Assembly (NCBI GenBank): GCA_903883645.1
Contig: CAISBR010000030.1
Coordinates: 26,746 to 90,745 of the forward strand
Direction: 5' to 3'
Origin: an uncultured Myxococcales bacterium
Lineage (GTDB): Bacteria > Myxococcota_A > UBA9042
DNA: 64,000 bases
Part shown: one piece after another, positions 26,553-36,694 of the stretch
How the letters are laid out: each line of letters opens with the position of its first letter
Position numbering within the stretch: position 1 is the stretch's first letter
Translations under genes and position numbers: made by a program
The notes under the pieces: generated by a model
The model's input: the letters and a program-made list of their open reading frames with translations, nothing else
Told to the model about the DNA's origin: nothing
Databases searched by the model: none

Positions 26553-27381
26553 GAAGACTTGCCTCTGTTGCCATCGTGGACCAACTTCTGTAGTGCGTGG
26601 CCTACTCATCGTCGCATGTTTCGCGGCCTTCGCCCAGATGGGCAGCCGCAGCGCGCACGCCGGCGAAGCCGACCCCGTGCCGGGCAGCCCCGTCGACATC
26701 AGCGCCGTCGCCGGCAAGCTTGTGTACGCGAGCGACGGCAAGGGCCACACCATCGCCGCCATCCCCTTTGCCGAAGACCGCTCAAACCATATCTACTGGT
26801 CGACAGATGGTAAGACGTTCAATGCATTGCATATCACTGGCGGCAGCTCGGTGGGCACAGAGAAGTTCGACAAAGTGTTCTGGGACCCCCGCGTCAGCGC
26901 CCGCTGGCAGGCCGGCCTAGGCATGGACGGCGACGGCTGGTGGGTGCAGTGCTTCGATCGCAAGACGCTGTTTAAGGTGGTTGACGGCGATGCGCGCACA
27001 AAACTGACCAAAGCACCGCATGTTGCGCCGACCTGGGACCGACAAGCCTACGCGTTGGCCCGCGACGATAGCGGCAAGTATTGGTTTGTCGATCGAGGCG
27101 TTGGCGAAAAGTCCAAGCAATTTAGGGTCTTTGTTGGGCAACGCGGCCAACTCAAGCTGAAGCCGCTCGTTAACGTCGTCTCGGACAGCGAGGGTGACAT
27201 TTTCGCGACAAAGGAAGGCACGCTGCGGCTGGTCCTTGGCAAGAGCGAGTCGACCTGGATTGCCGGAAAGCAGCACAACAAGCTGGTGTTGCTGCCTCTC
27301 GACGACAATCGGCAGCTGATCTATCGCGAGCTTGGGCCGTACCTTGGCCAGCGGCTGGGCACCCCCTGTGACGACCTGTAG
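26551..27381 (+). CDS. exported hypothetical protein
   Basis: About 276 residues with a signal peptide (VVRGLLIVACFAAFAQM then SAHAGEAD). The mature part has short repeating blocks with Tyr/Trp and Asp-Gly turns (HTIAAIPFAEDRSNHIYW, NKLVLLPLDDNRQLIYRE), suggesting a beta-propeller or similar all-beta fold. No family is recognised. The ATG at 26551 overlaps the start codon of the divergent kinase (shared CATG). A GTG at 26593 would keep the signal peptide and leave about 40 bases between the two genes; neither has a good ribosome site. Function unknown. Confidence 0.6.
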   Translation: MKTCLCCHRGPTSVVRGLLIVACFAAFAQMGSRSAHAGEADPVPGSPVDISAVAGKLVYASDGKGHTIAAIPFAEDRSNHIYWSTDGKTFNALHITGGSSVGTEKFDKVFWDPRVSARWQAGLGMDGDGWWVQCFDRKTLFKVVDGDARTKLTKAPHVAPTWDRQAYALARDDSGKYWFVDRGVGEKSKQFRVFVGQRGQLKLKPLVNVVSDSEGDIFATKEGTLRLVLGKSESTWIAGKQHNKLVLLPLDDNRQLIYRELGPYLGQRLGTPCDDL

Positions 27382-27550
27382 CGGAGACGCTGCCTAACAA
27401 TTCCTAATCTTATTCAACAGTAGAAAATGGCTGCTATCGTTCAGCCTGGGCGGTCCAGTGTGCGCTGGCGGTTGCTGTCGGGCGCTGTCCGTGCTACACC
27501 GCCGCGCCCGGCGGGGCCCTTCTTTCTTTGGCCGCCGCTAGCGAGGACGC

Positions 27551-28738
27551 ATGAAGATCCACGAGTACCAGGCCAAGGTGTTGTTCCGCCAAGTCGGCGT
27601 GCCCGTACCCGAAGGTTATCCAGCCTTTAGCGTGGCTGAGGCCATCGAAGTGGCCAAGAAGCTGCCCGGACCCGTGCGCGTGGTCAAGGCGCAGATCCAC
27701 GCCGGCGGCCGCGGCTTGGGCGGCGGCGTCAAGGTCTGCAAGACCATGGAAGACGTTGAGGAAAAGGCGGGGCAGATCCTGGGTATGATGCTCAAGACCC
27801 ACCAGACGGGCCCCCACGGTCAGTTGGTGCGGCGCCTGTACATCGAAGCCGGCGCCGATATTCGCCGCGAGCTGTACCTGGGTATGTTGCTCGACCGCGA
27901 CACGGGGCGGATCGTGGTAATGGCCTCGACCGAAGGCGGCATGAGTATTGAGGATGTCGCCCACAATACGCCCGAGAAGATCTACAAAGAGTGGGCGGAT
28001 CCGCGCGTGGGCCTGCAGGGCTTCCAGGCGCGCAAGCTCGGCTTCAAGCTGGGGTTGTCGGCCAAGGCCGTCGGCGCATTCACCAAGCTTCTTCTCAACT
28101 TGTACAAGCTGTACATCGAGAAGGACTGCTCGCTCGTCGAGATCAATCCGCTGGTCATCACCGGCAACGACGAAGTGATCGCCCTGGATGGCAAGGTCAA
28201 CTTTGACGACAACGGCGTTTTTCGTCACCCCGACATTGTCGCCATGCGCGATCTTGACGAAGAGGATGCGGCCGAGGTCGAAGCCGGCAAATACGACCTG
28301 TCGTACGTGCACTTAGACGGCAACGTCGGCTGTTTGGTCAATGGCGCCGGTCTGGCAATGGCGACCATGGACATTCTAAAGACCTTTGGCGCGGAGCCCG
28401 CGAACTTCCTCGACGTTGGCGGCGGTGCCACGGCAGAGAAGGTGACGGCAGCCTTTAAGATCATCTTGAGCGACCGGCGGGTGCAGGCGATTTTCGTCAA
28501 CATCTTCGGCGGTATCATGAAGTGCGACACCATCGCCGAGGGCGTGATTGTGGCGGCCAAAGAGGTCGGCCTCGATCGCCCCCTGGTGGTTCGCCTCGAA
28601 GGCACCAACGTCGAGCTGGGGCGCAAGCTCTTGGCCGAGTCGGGCCTGCCGATCATCAACGCCAGCGACATGAAAGACGGCGCGCAAAAAGCCGCCGCCG
28701 CCGCCAAGAAGTTTGCCGAAACCGGCGCTGTGGCCTAA
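27551..28738 (+). CDS. sucC: succinyl-CoA synthetase beta subunit
   Basis: The 395-residue protein has the ATP-grasp domain of Suc[27 protein letters not shown], the [15 protein letters not shown] motif, a nucleotide-binding region, and [13 protein letters not shown]. The C-terminal CoA-ligase domain shows [19 protein letters not shown] and [15 protein letters not shown]. It converts succinyl-CoA to succinate with ATP/GTP formation in the TCA cycle, with SucD. The ribosome site is GAGGACGC. It is followed by sucD after 26 bases. Confidence 0.96.
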   Translation: MKIHEYQAKVLFRQVGVPVPEGYPAFSVAEAIEVAKKLPGPVRVVKAQIHAGGRGLGGGVKVCKTMEDVEEKAGQILGMMLKTHQTGPHGQLVRRLYIEAGADIRRELYLGMLLDRDTGRIVVMASTEGGMSIEDVAHNTPEKIYKEWADPRVGLQGFQARKLGFKLGLSAKAVGAFTKLLLNLYKLYIEKDCSLVEINPLVITGNDEVIALDGKVNFDDNGVFRHPDIVAMRDLDEEDAAEVEAGKYDLSYVHLDGNVGCLVNGAGLAMATMDILKTFGAEPANFLDVGGGATAEKVTAAFKIILSDRRVQAIFVNIFGGIMKCDTIAEGVIVAAKEVGLDRPLVVRLEGTNVELGRKLLAESGLPIINASDMKDGAQKAAAAAKKFAETGAVA

Positions 28739-28764
28739 CCCGAGCCGCGTAACAGGAGATAATC

Positions 28765-29655
28765 ATGGCAGTTCTTGTAGGAAAGCAGACGCGCCTCCTG
28801 GTCCAGGGCATCACCGGTACGGCCGGCGCGTTCCACACCCGCCAGTGCATCGCCTATGGCACCAACGTCGTCGGCGGCATCACGCCCGGCAAGGGTGGCC
28901 AGAAATTCGACGACACCGTGCCGATTTTTAACACCGTCGCCGAAGCCATGGCCGCTACCCAGGCCAACGCCACCATGATCTTCGTGCCGCCGCCCTTCGC
29001 TGCGGAAGCGATCATGGAAGCGGCCGACGCGGGCGTTGAGCTTTTGGTGTGTATTACCGAGGGCATCCCGGTGCTCGATATGGTCAGGGCGCAGACGTAC
29101 TTGCAGGGCCTGCGCGCCGACGGCAAGAACGTCCGCCTCATCGGCCCCAACTGCCCGGGTATCATTACGCCCGGCGAGTGCAAGATCGGCATCATGCCCG
29201 GCCACATCCACAAACCCGGCCATGTCGGAGTGGTTTCACGTTCGGGCACGCTGACTTACGAGGCCGTGGGCCAGCTGACCGCGCTCGGTCTGGGCCAGTC
29301 GACCTGCATCGGCATCGGCGGCGATCCGGTAAAGGGCACCGACTTTATCGATACGCTTGAGCTTTTTCAGAACGACCCCGACACCCACGCCGTCATCATG
29401 ATTGGCGAGATCGGTGGCTCGGCCGAAGAAGCCGCGGCCGCCTGGGTCAAGGCCAACTTCACCAAGCCGATCATTGGCTTCGTTGCGGGTCTGACCGCCC
29501 CTCCCGGACGCCGTATGGGCCACGCTGGCGCCATCATTTCGGGTGGTACGGGCACGGGGCAGGGCAAAATCGCTGCCTTTGAGGCCGCCGGTATTGCCGT
29601 CGCGCCTACGCCCGCCGACCTGGCTAGCACGCTGCTCAAGGTTTGGAAGCGCTAG
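28765..29655 (+). CDS. sucD: succinyl-CoA synthetase alpha subunit
   Basis: The 296-residue subunit has the CoA-binding domain ([15 protein letters not shown] and [14 protein letters not shown]) and the phosphohistidine loop [19 protein letters not shown]. The [20 protein letters not shown] stretch is typical. It forms the active enzyme with SucC; the histidine in GHAGAI carries the phosphoryl group. A GGAG ribosome site precedes the ATG. It is the second gene of the sucC-sucD-ndk cluster. Confidence 0.97.
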   Translation: MAVLVGKQTRLLVQGITGTAGAFHTRQCIAYGTNVVGGITPGKGGQKFDDTVPIFNTVAEAMAATQANATMIFVPPPFAAEAIMEAADAGVELLVCITEGIPVLDMVRAQTYLQGLRADGKNVRLIGPNCPGIITPGECKIGIMPGHIHKPGHVGVVSRSGTLTYEAVGQLTALGLGQSTCIGIGGDPVKGTDFIDTLELFQNDPDTHAVIMIGEIGGSAEEAAAAWVKANFTKPIIGFVAGLTAPPGRRMGHAGAIISGGTGTGQGKIAAFEAAGIAVAPTPADLASTLLKVWKR

Positions 29656-29746
29656 TTTTGTAACCCCATTTTGCAGTACGAGCAGGTCCGGCCACCGGCG
29701 CCGACCTCGCCCACAGTCCAACTTACGCACACGAAAGGAGCTACCC

Positions 29747-30175
29747 ATGGCCATCGAACGCACCCTGTCTATCGTCAAGCCCGACGGCGTCGCCAACCGC
29801 CACATCGGCCATGTTGTCAGCCTCTTTGAGGCCAATGGCTTGGTCATCAAGGCCGCCAAGCTGGTCCGCCTGAGCAAGGACAACGCCGAGGGCTTCTACG
29901 CCGAGCACGCCGGCCGTGGCTTTTTTGGCGAGCTCGTCGAATTCATGACCAGCGGCCCCGTGTTGCTGATCGTGCTAGAGGGCGAGAATGCGATCTTGAA
30001 GAACCGCGAGCTGATGGGCGCTACCGACCCGGCCCAGGCCGCCGAGGGCACGCTGCGCAAGCTGTACGCCGAGAGCAAGGGCCGCAACACGGTCCACGGC
30101 TCGGACAGCCCGGCGTCGGCTGAGCGCGAGATCAAGTACTTCTTCAGCGAGACGTTTGAGCTCGTCGGTCAGTAG
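29747..30175 (+). CDS. ndk: nucleoside-diphosphate kinase
   Basis: The 142-residue enzyme balances NTP and dNTP pools by phosphate transfer through a histidine. [21 protein letters not shown] is the N-terminal family signature and NTVHGSDSP holds the active-site histidine. [17 protein letters not shown] ending ([11 protein letters not shown]) is also typical. The ATG at 29747 follows AAAGGAG; upstream in-frame starts are rejected for this reason and because the family starts here. The gene is 91 bases after sucD. sucC, sucD and ndk together are a common arrangement in Myxococcota. Confidence 0.97.
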   Translation: MAIERTLSIVKPDGVANRHIGHVVSLFEANGLVIKAAKLVRLSKDNAEGFYAEHAGRGFFGELVEFMTSGPVLLIVLEGENAILKNRELMGATDPAQAAEGTLRKLYAESKGRNTVHGSDSPASAEREIKYFFSETFELVGQ

Positions 30176-30265
30176 TCCCCGCCCCTGCATACCCAGGGCA
30201 TTGCCGACCACAATCCAGCTTTGCTGACCTTTGCCAGGCGGATCGTGGCCTAACTCGAGGTCATT

Positions 30266-31444
30266 ATGCGCGAAGTTTGGATTGCTGGTGCGGCGCGCAC
30301 CCCCATCGGTTCTTTTGCGGGTTCGCTGGCGGCGGTGTCGACGACCAAGCTGGGTGCCGTGGCGATCAAGGCGGCGGTCGAGCGCTCGGGCGTGCCTGTC
30401 GATCAAATCGACGATGTGTACATGGGTTGCGTGCTGCCGGCCAACTTGGGCCAGGCGCCAGCGCGGCAAGCGGCTATTTTTGCTGGGCTACCGCAGTCGA
30501 CGCCGTGTACCACGGTCAATAAGGTTTGCGGCTCGGGCGTCAAGGTCGTGATGCTCGCGGCCAGCCAGATCAAGGCGGGCGACGCCGACATCGTGGTCGC
30601 GGGCGGCATGGAGAACATGAGCCAGGCGCCGTACTACTTGGCGGGTGCGCGCGACGGCTATCGCTTGGGCCACCAGCAAGTGACCGACGCGATGATCAAA
30701 GACGGCCTGTGGGACGTGTACAACGACTTTCACATGGGCAATGCCGCCGAGATCTGCGCGAAAGACAAGACGATTACTCGCGAAGCACAAGATGCGTTTG
30801 CTGCGGAGTCGTATCGCCGGGCCCAAGCTGCGGTGGCGTCGGGCGTGTTTAAGGACGAGATCGCCCCGGTCACCATTACCGGCAAAAAGGGCGATGTGAC
30901 GGTCATCGACAGCGACGAAGAGCCTGGTCGCGGTAACCCCAGCAAGTTTGCCGCGTTGCGCCCCGCCTTCGACAAGACTGGTACGGTGACGGCGGCGAAT
31001 GCGAGCTCGATCAACGACGGTGCGGCAGCGCTGGTGCTGGTGTCGGCTGATAAGGGGAAGGCCTTGGGGATCAAGCCCATGGCGCGCATCTTGGGCTACG
31101 CGACCCATGCCCAGGCGCCCGAGTGGTTTACGACCGCGCCCGTGTTCGCCGTGCAAAAAGCCGTGGCCAAGGCCGGGCTCAAGCTGAGCGATATTGATGT
31201 GTTCGAAATCAATGAGGCGTTCTCGGTGGTGTCGCTGGCGTGCCAAGAGGGCCTGGGGCTCGACCCTGCCAAGGTGAACATCTACGGCGGCGCGGTGGCG
31301 CTCGGGCATCCGATTGGCGCTTCGGGTACGCGCATCCTGGTGACTTTGCTGCATAATCTGCAACGGGCCGACAAGCGCTACGGCGTCGCGAGCCTGTGCA
31401 TCGGTGGCGGCGAAGCGGTGGCGATCGTGGTCGAGCGACTGTAG
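30266..31444 (+). CDS. acetyl-CoA acetyltransferase (thiolase)
   Basis: The 392-residue thiolase joins or cleaves acetoacetyl-CoA. The nucleophilic cysteine is Cys88 in TVNKVCGSG. MENMSQAPYYL, the NASSINDGAAALVL block, GGAVALGHPIGASG (catalytic His) and the final SLCIGGGEAVAIVVE (second Cys) are in family order. It could serve ketone-body/PHB metabolism or fatty-acid breakdown. Lone gene 90 bases after ndk. No PHB genes are nearby. Confidence 0.95.
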   Translation: MREVWIAGAARTPIGSFAGSLAAVSTTKLGAVAIKAAVERSGVPVDQIDDVYMGCVLPANLGQAPARQAAIFAGLPQSTPCTTVNKVCGSGVKVVMLAASQIKAGDADIVVAGGMENMSQAPYYLAGARDGYRLGHQQVTDAMIKDGLWDVYNDFHMGNAAEICAKDKTITREAQDAFAAESYRRAQAAVASGVFKDEIAPVTITGKKGDVTVIDSDEEPGRGNPSKFAALRPAFDKTGTVTAANASSINDGAAALVLVSADKGKALGIKPMARILGYATHAQAPEWFTTAPVFAVQKAVAKAGLKLSDIDVFEINEAFSVVSLACQEGLGLDPAKVNIYGGAVALGHPIGASGTRILVTLLHNLQRADKRYGVASLCIGGGEAVAIVVERL

Positions 31445-31489
31445 AACGCCGGTATTCACCAAACGCAGCAAGTCGGGTAGGGTAGCGTT

Positions 31490-32227
31490 GTGAAGACGCG
31501 CGCCATTCCTCTACTTTTTGCCCTACTGCTGTTCGCCGTGCCGGCCGAGGCCAAGCACCGCGGTTTTCGCTATTTTCCGCAAGACCTGGATATGGAGGCG
31601 CCGGGCACGGGTGAACTGAGCCTGCGCTCAGGGTTTACGCGCCACGGTGCGCCGGCGCTGGCCGCGCCCGACCTCGAGATCGATCTAGGGCTGCTGCGGC
31701 GCCTCGAGCTGGGGGTCGACGGGCAGTGGGGCGTCAACAACGCCGGCGACGATTGGGCTGCCACCGATCAAATGTGGTTGTCGCTCAAGCACTTGCTGTA
31801 CGACGAGCGCTTGGGTAGCACCGCGTTTGCCTTGGGGGTGCAGCACGGCCCGCGCGTGGCCGCGACGCCGACCAGCAAAGGCCTGGGCTACGAGGCGTTG
31901 GCCATGGTAGGTGTGCGGCGCGAGGCGTGGCAGGCTCTGGTTTCGCTGGGCTGTGGGCTCGATCCGCACGATACGGCTCTTGGGCTGCGGCCGTGGGTGG
32001 TGATGGGCTCGGTCGACCTCGACTGGTCGCTCAGCGATACCTGGTCGCTTGAGGCGCAACTGCTTGATGCACAAGGACCTGGTGCGCCGGGCTGGGTCGA
32101 GTCGGCCGGCGTGGCGTGGCAGACGGGCTCGCGACAGCTGCGCATGGGGGGCACGACGGGGTATGCGGGCAGCCAGTGGGCGCCGGGGCTGTACGTCGGG
32201 TTTTCGCAAAAGCTCGACCTGCGCTGA
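31490..32227 (+). CDS. exported beta-rich hypothetical protein
   Basis: The 245-residue product begins with a clear signal peptide (AIPLLFALLLFAVPAEA). The mature part is rich in alternating hydrophobic residues and Gly/Trp, such as GELSLRSGFTRHG, LGVDGQWGVNN, VVMGSVDLDWSLSDTW and closing GLYVGFSQKLDLR, as expected for an outer-membrane beta-barrel. The GTG at 31490 is the only start near; the ribosome site is weak. Function unknown. Close downstream of the thiolase but with no clear link to it. Confidence 0.6.
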   Translation: MKTRAIPLLFALLLFAVPAEAKHRGFRYFPQDLDMEAPGTGELSLRSGFTRHGAPALAAPDLEIDLGLLRRLELGVDGQWGVNNAGDDWAATDQMWLSLKHLLYDERLGSTAFALGVQHGPRVAATPTSKGLGYEALAMVGVRREAWQALVSLGCGLDPHDTALGLRPWVVMGSVDLDWSLSDTWSLEAQLLDAQGPGAPGWVESAGVAWQTGSRQLRMGGTTGYAGSQWAPGLYVGFSQKLDLR

Positions 32228-32284
32228 CACCCGCCAGCGGGCCGCAATGTTGTCGCGCGGCTGTGGCCGTGGTATGGCAAGCGC

Positions 32285-33211
32285 GTGGGTCGGTCGTTGC
32301 CAGCGCTGCTAGTTTTGTTCGCTGCCGCGGCGGCGTTGTTGCTCATGCAGTCCGCTTGCTCACCTGTCTATCACCGCGCGCATACTGATTTTTGGCTCGA
32401 AGCTCTGCCTGAGCCGGTGCTCGAGGTCGATCCGCCATCGCGGCTGCCGGCCGACGCGAGCGAGCTCGATGCGCAGGGGCTAGTGGTCAATCACGGTCCG
32501 TCGTTTGACAGTCCGACCGACTATACCCTCGAAATTCTGAGCGATACCGGCGATACGCTTTTCTTGCACTACAGCCTGGGCACGGGTCAGCGCATCGACG
32601 TTGAGCGTGGCGAGTTGGTGCGGGTGGTGCTTTGGCAGCGCCGCAGCGAAGGGGGGCCGCCGCTCCGGTCGCTGCTGCTCGAGGCCTACCGGGCAGGCGA
32701 CCTGTTGCATCGGCGGTTGCCGGTGGTCATCGTGCAGGTCAACGGCATGATTCCTAAGAAGATACTGCCTGAGCTGCTGCGCCACGTGGTGCCCAACGAC
32801 GAGGTCACGTACCAGACGTCGGAGCGCGTGAAGGGCACTTGCACACGTTCGCTGCTGCGGCGCGCCTTTGCCTCCGATGCCGACCTAGCGGCGAGCGGCG
32901 ATGGGCAAGCCCCCGAGATGTGGCCCCCTGGTGCCAAGGTAGAGCGGCACGACGATCTTGACCGCTACACCGTGCAGTTCATCGACAACCGCGAGATTGT
33001 GGCGACCGATTGCGCGGACCAGCAGCGGCGGTTGTGGGCCTGGTCCGCGACGTACGTGGCGCCGCCGCCGGGCACGGCACAGAACCTGAAGCTGCTCCTA
33101 ACGAAATTGCCTGATGTGCCCGAGGCGATCGCGCTGCCGCTGCCTGCCACGCCCACCGCGCTGCCGGGCCGGGGCAAAAGTAAGCTACCGGCCCTGAAGC
33201 CCTTGAAATAA
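32285..33211 (+). CDS. lipoprotein, unknown function
   Basis: About 308 residues with a short signal and lipobox MQSAC. The mature part is mixed alpha/beta with a region VEVDPPSRLPADASELDAQG and a VVIVQVNGMIPKKIL segment; no family or catalytic motif is recognised. The start is GTG at 32285, the only in-frame start that yields a signal peptide of normal length. It ends directly against the convergent stop of the radical SAM gene with no bases in between. Confidence 0.62.
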   Translation: MGRSLPALLVLFAAAAALLLMQSACSPVYHRAHTDFWLEALPEPVLEVDPPSRLPADASELDAQGLVVNHGPSFDSPTDYTLEILSDTGDTLFLHYSLGTGQRIDVERGELVRVVLWQRRSEGGPPLRSLLLEAYRAGDLLHRRLPVVIVQVNGMIPKKILPELLRHVVPNDEVTYQTSERVKGTCTRSLLRRAFASDADLAASGDGQAPEMWPPGAKVERHDDLDRYTVQFIDNREIVATDCADQQRRLWAWSATYVAPPPGTAQNLKLLLTKLPDVPEAIALPLPATPTALPGRGKSKLPALKPLK

Positions 33212-35068
33212 CTACCCTTTGATCGACTTGCCGGCGAAGCGCTTGCCCGGCGTGGGCTTGGCCTCACCCGTTGGCCGTACCACTGCCGTCTCGCTGTGCG
33301 GCTCGCGGTCGCGGCGGTCTAGCCCCTGCGCGGCAATCGGCATGGTCTGGCTCCGCAAGTCCCACCGCTCAAAGAGCCACGGCGGCGACCACGACACAAA
33401 ATCGAGCTCCGCGTTCGAAAATGCGTGGCGAAACAAGCGCTCGTCGAGTGGTTCGCTAGGCAGCACTTGAGCGAACAAGGCTTCGGCCAGTTGAATGGCC
33501 TGGCCGCGCAGCGCATCGACCCCGCGGGCGTCGCCCAGCGTGCCCACCACCACCTTGAGGTGCAAGGCGCGGCCGGCATCGCGAAATTGCGCAGCTAGCT
33601 CAAGCAGTTCTTGGCTCTGTCGCGCGATGTCGGGGGGCGGCCGGTCGCGCGGAAAATTGGGCAGCGTGATGAGCAAGTCGGCCGCGAAATCACCAGATAG
33701 ATCGCAAAGTTCTTGGGCAAGCTGTGGCAGGTGGCCCGCCACACTGGGGTCGCCCAGCAAACGACTCGTATCCGACGTGTTGAGTAGTAGTCGCAGCTTG
33801 GGTAGGGGCTGTTGGCCTTGGCGCTGGCCCTTGAGCTCCGCAAAGAAGTTACGGATTTCCTCTAAGTTTCCCTTCTCGATCACCCGCTGCGCCAAGAAGC
33901 GCTGGTCCATTGGCTGGCCCACCACCGCCACTTCGGCCAAGTGCCCGGCGGCATGGGCGCGCAGCACCACCCGTGCCAGCTCGGCGCGCGTCGACCGCTC
34001 AGCGGCACCCGTCAGCCACGCCACGGGGCCAAACTCGCTTGAAAGTACTTGAAAAAGCTGGGCCAGCGACTCGGGGGTGAGCAGCTCGGTACCCGAGAAC
34101 AGCAGCGGCCCGGTGCGGTCGGGGTGTTGGCTCGCAAACGTGCGCGCAGCCTCGATAATTGCCTGCTGCATCAGCTCTTGCGGATACTGCTCGATGCGGA
34201 AGCCCGGGCACTTCTCGTGGCAATCGCGGCAAGCGTCGATGCGGTACCACTGCTTGGCGCGAAAGGCCTTGAATTCGCCCGCACTCTCTTGCTCGAACTC
34301 GCGATAGACTGTAATATCATACTGTTGCGATTCGATTTGCTCGCGCCCCAGCGGCCACAGCACGCAGTTCGGCACGTTGTACGGCTTGATGCGCGCGCCA
34401 TAGCGCTGCAGTGCGGGCAGGGCGGCGCGCACCCCCTCGACCACATCGGCATACGGCACAAAAAACCGACCAAGATCATCCACATTGCTGCGCTGGGCAA
34501 TAAACGGCTGCACCATGAACAGCCGCACGCCCAAGGGGGCGAGCAACTCGACCATGGCGCCAATGTGTTCTACGTTCTCGCGCAGCAGGATTTGGTTGTT
34601 CATCAGCCGCAGGCGAATACCCAGCATTTCAGCCAGTTCGCCCACATGCCGCAGGCCGGTCAGCGCCTGCTCCAGCGCGCCCGGGGCCGCCGCCAGGCGA
34701 TCGTGCAAGGCGGGCGTCGGCCCGTGCAGGCTAAACGTCAGGCCATCGACACCGGCGCGCAGCATCGCCTCCGCAAAGCGCCGGTAGGCCAACATGCGGC
34801 CGTTGGTGGTTACGCCGATATGCCTAAAGCCTCGTTGTTTTGCATAGCGAATTAGGTCCAGAAAATCGGGACGAATCGTCGGCTCTCCGCCCGAAAACCC
34901 GATCTCATCGTATTCGTTCTGCGCGGCCCAATCGATGCGTTGGCGGATGGTGTCGCCGCTCAGATCGAGCTCCGCCTCTTGCGGCAATGCGCGGTAGTCG
35001 AGTTGCGTGCAGTAGTGGCACCGGCTATTGCACGAAAACCCGGTTTCGATAGTGAGCAGCTTGGTCAC
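33212..35068 (-). CDS. radical SAM protein with long C-terminal extension
   Basis: The 618-residue protein has an N-terminal radical SAM domain: the 4Fe-4S CxxxCxxC motif CNSRCHYC, GFSGGEPTIRPDFLDL (SAM-binding GGEP), TTNGRMLAYRRF. After residue about 270 is a Cys group CRDCHEKCPGF that could hold an auxiliary cluster. From about residue 300 onward is a region I do not recognise, with alpha/beta repeats (LLFSGTELLTPESLAQL, ADLLITLPNFPRDRPPPD). The GTG at 35068 follows a strong GGAGG. No substrate peptide or partner gene is obvious. It could be a peptide- or tRNA-modifying enzyme, but this is a guess. Confidence 0.8.
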   Translation of the reverse strand: MTKLLTIETGFSCNSRCHYCTQLDYRALPQEAELDLSGDTIRQRIDWAAQNEYDEIGFSGGEPTIRPDFLDLIRYAKQRGFRHIGVTTNGRMLAYRRFAEAMLRAGVDGLTFSLHGPTPALHDRLAAAPGALEQALTGLRHVGELAEMLGIRLRLMNNQILLRENVEHIGAMVELLAPLGVRLFMVQPFIAQRSNVDDLGRFFVPYADVVEGVRAALPALQRYGARIKPYNVPNCVLWPLGREQIESQQYDITVYREFEQESAGEFKAFRAKQWYRIDACRDCHEKCPGFRIEQYPQELMQQAIIEAARTFASQHPDRTGPLLFSGTELLTPESLAQLFQVLSSEFGPVAWLTGAAERSTRAELARVVLRAHAAGHLAEVAVVGQPMDQRFLAQRVIEKGNLEEIRNFFAELKGQRQGQQPLPKLRLLLNTSDTSRLLGDPSVAGHLPQLAQELCDLSGDFAADLLITLPNFPRDRPPPDIARQSQELLELAAQFRDAGRALHLKVVVGTLGDARGVDALRGQAIQLAEALFAQVLPSEPLDERLFRHAFSNAELDFVSWSPPWLFERWDLRSQTMPIAAQGLDRRDREPHSETAVVRPTGEAKPTPGKRFAGKSIKG

Positions 35069-35290
35069 GCGGGCCTCCGAGGCATGACGCTAGACCATGC
35101 AGCGCCCGCATGTCGAGTCGCCGCAGCCAACGCCGCGCCGCGACGCAGGTTTCGCAAGGGCGGTTTTCGTTGACGGTGCGTGCATCTGGGCGTATCTTCT
35201 TGCCCAGCGCGTGGCCCGTGTGGCGCTTGCAGTCACAAAACGCACTGATTTTACAAGCTAGTTTCGATTTAGCCAGCTCGCAGGTCGATC

Positions 35291-36682
35291 GTGTCCGACT
35301 CGTCTCCGCAACTCGTGCTGCCGCCGCGCCGTGGTCGCTACAAGCTGGCCACTGGCATCGGCCTCGTCGTCGCCAATATGGTCGGCTCGGGCGTGCTCAC
35401 CACCGCCGGTTTTATGGCCGACAGCCTGGGCCCGCTTTGGATATTGACCGCTTGGCTGGTCGGCGGCCTGATCGCACTCGCCGGCGCCCGCGTTTATGCC
35501 GCCCTTGCCGACGAGCTGCCGGGCTCGGGCGGCGAATATCGCTATCTATCGAAACTTGTTCATCCCTTTGCCGGCTACTTGGCCGGGTGGACGTCGCTGC
35601 TGGTCGGCTTCTCGGCGCCGGTGGCGATGGCGGGCCTGGCTGCAGGTGCCTATCTAGGCGTTTTACTTGGAGTTGATCCCCGCACGGCGGCCGTGGTAGC
35701 GGTGGTGGCGGTCACGGCGATTCACGCCTTCCACATTCGCGCGTCGTCGCTGGCGCAAAACCTGCTCGTCAGCGTCAAAGGCGTGCTGCTCGCCGCGTTT
35801 TTGATTACCGGCCTGGCGATGGGCAGCAAGGTTCTGCCGGCGTGGCATCCAAGCACCGCCGCTGATGCCGTGCACCCCTTGGCAGCCTTTTTCAACTCAC
35901 TAGTTTATATCGGATTTTGCTACAGCGGCTGGAACGCGGTGGTCTACGTTGCCGACGAATTCGCCCATCCCAAGCGCGACGTGCCCCGCGCCATGATCAT
36001 TGGCACGCTGTTGGTAACGCTGCTGTACCTGGGCGTGAACTGGGTGTTTGTCGCCAACTTGACCCCTGCCGACCTAGCGCTCGTCAAGACCGAAGACGAA
36101 AAACTGACGCTAGGTCATCTGGTTCTGAGCCATCTGCTGGGGCCAGTGGGCGCGATCGGCATGTCGACTGTGGTGCTGATTGCGCTGGTTTCGTCGCTAT
36201 CGGCGATGACGCTTGTGGGGCCCCGCGTTTACGCTGCGATGGCCGAAGACCGCTTCTTGCCTAGTCTTTTTAGGCAACGGGCCGACTCGCCGCCGCTGGC
36301 CTCGGTGCTGCTGCAGTCCGCCGTGGCGATCGTGTTGATTTTAACGCAGCAATTCGCGGTGTTGCTGAACAATGCCGGTGCGATCTTAACTCTGACCAGC
36401 CTGCTCGCGGTCGCAGCGCTGGCGTGGCGCAAGGGGCGGACCCTGGCAGTTTCGGTGCGCTGGGCGGCGGCGATCTATTGCCTGGCCTCGGGCTGGGCGC
36501 TGGTGTTTTCGATTCGCAGTACGCCCAGTTCGCTGGTGTGGATGGCGGCGATCACCGTGCTGTCTGCGGTCGGCTATCGCATGACGCGGCGGGTGCGCGC
36601 GCGGCAAAAGCTCGCGGCAGTGCCCGCGCCGGTTGGCGAGCCGGTGCTGCAGCCGGCCGAGTCTGATCGCAAGATTGCCTGA
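35291..36682 (+). CDS. APC-family amino acid permease
   Basis: The 463-residue protein has about 12 hydrophobic segments. Helix 1 carries the APC motif ATGIGLVVANMVGSGVLTTAG (broken helix), and the PGSGGEYRYLSKL stretch after helix 2 is typical. Family members import amino acids or polyamines with H+ or exchange them. Specificity cannot be assigned. The GTG at 35291 is used; a ribosome site is weak. It is divergent from the radical SAM gene (222 bases apart) and convergent with the DegT gene, with 12 bases between. Confidence 0.88.
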   Translation: MSDSSPQLVLPPRRGRYKLATGIGLVVANMVGSGVLTTAGFMADSLGPLWILTAWLVGGLIALAGARVYAALADELPGSGGEYRYLSKLVHPFAGYLAGWTSLLVGFSAPVAMAGLAAGAYLGVLLGVDPRTAAVVAVVAVTAIHAFHIRASSLAQNLLVSVKGVLLAAFLITGLAMGSKVLPAWHPSTAADAVHPLAAFFNSLVYIGFCYSGWNAVVYVADEFAHPKRDVPRAMIIGTLLVTLLYLGVNWVFVANLTPADLALVKTEDEKLTLGHLVLSHLLGPVGAIGMSTVVLIALVSSLSAMTLVGPRVYAAMAEDRFLPSLFRQRADSPPLASVLLQSAVAIVLILTQQFAVLLNNAGAILTLTSLLAVAALAWRKGRTLAVSVRWAAAIYCLASGWALVFSIRSTPSSLVWMAAITVLSAVGYRMTRRVRARQKLAAVPAPVGEPVLQPAESDRKIA

Positions 36683-36694
36683 TTGAAAGCGTAG

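Noticed and set aside
26553..26762. 70-codon N-terminal extension of the Ser/Thr kinase
   Set aside because: No ribosome site and composition unlike the kinase; the ATG at 26552 has an AGAGG site and begins the conserved region.
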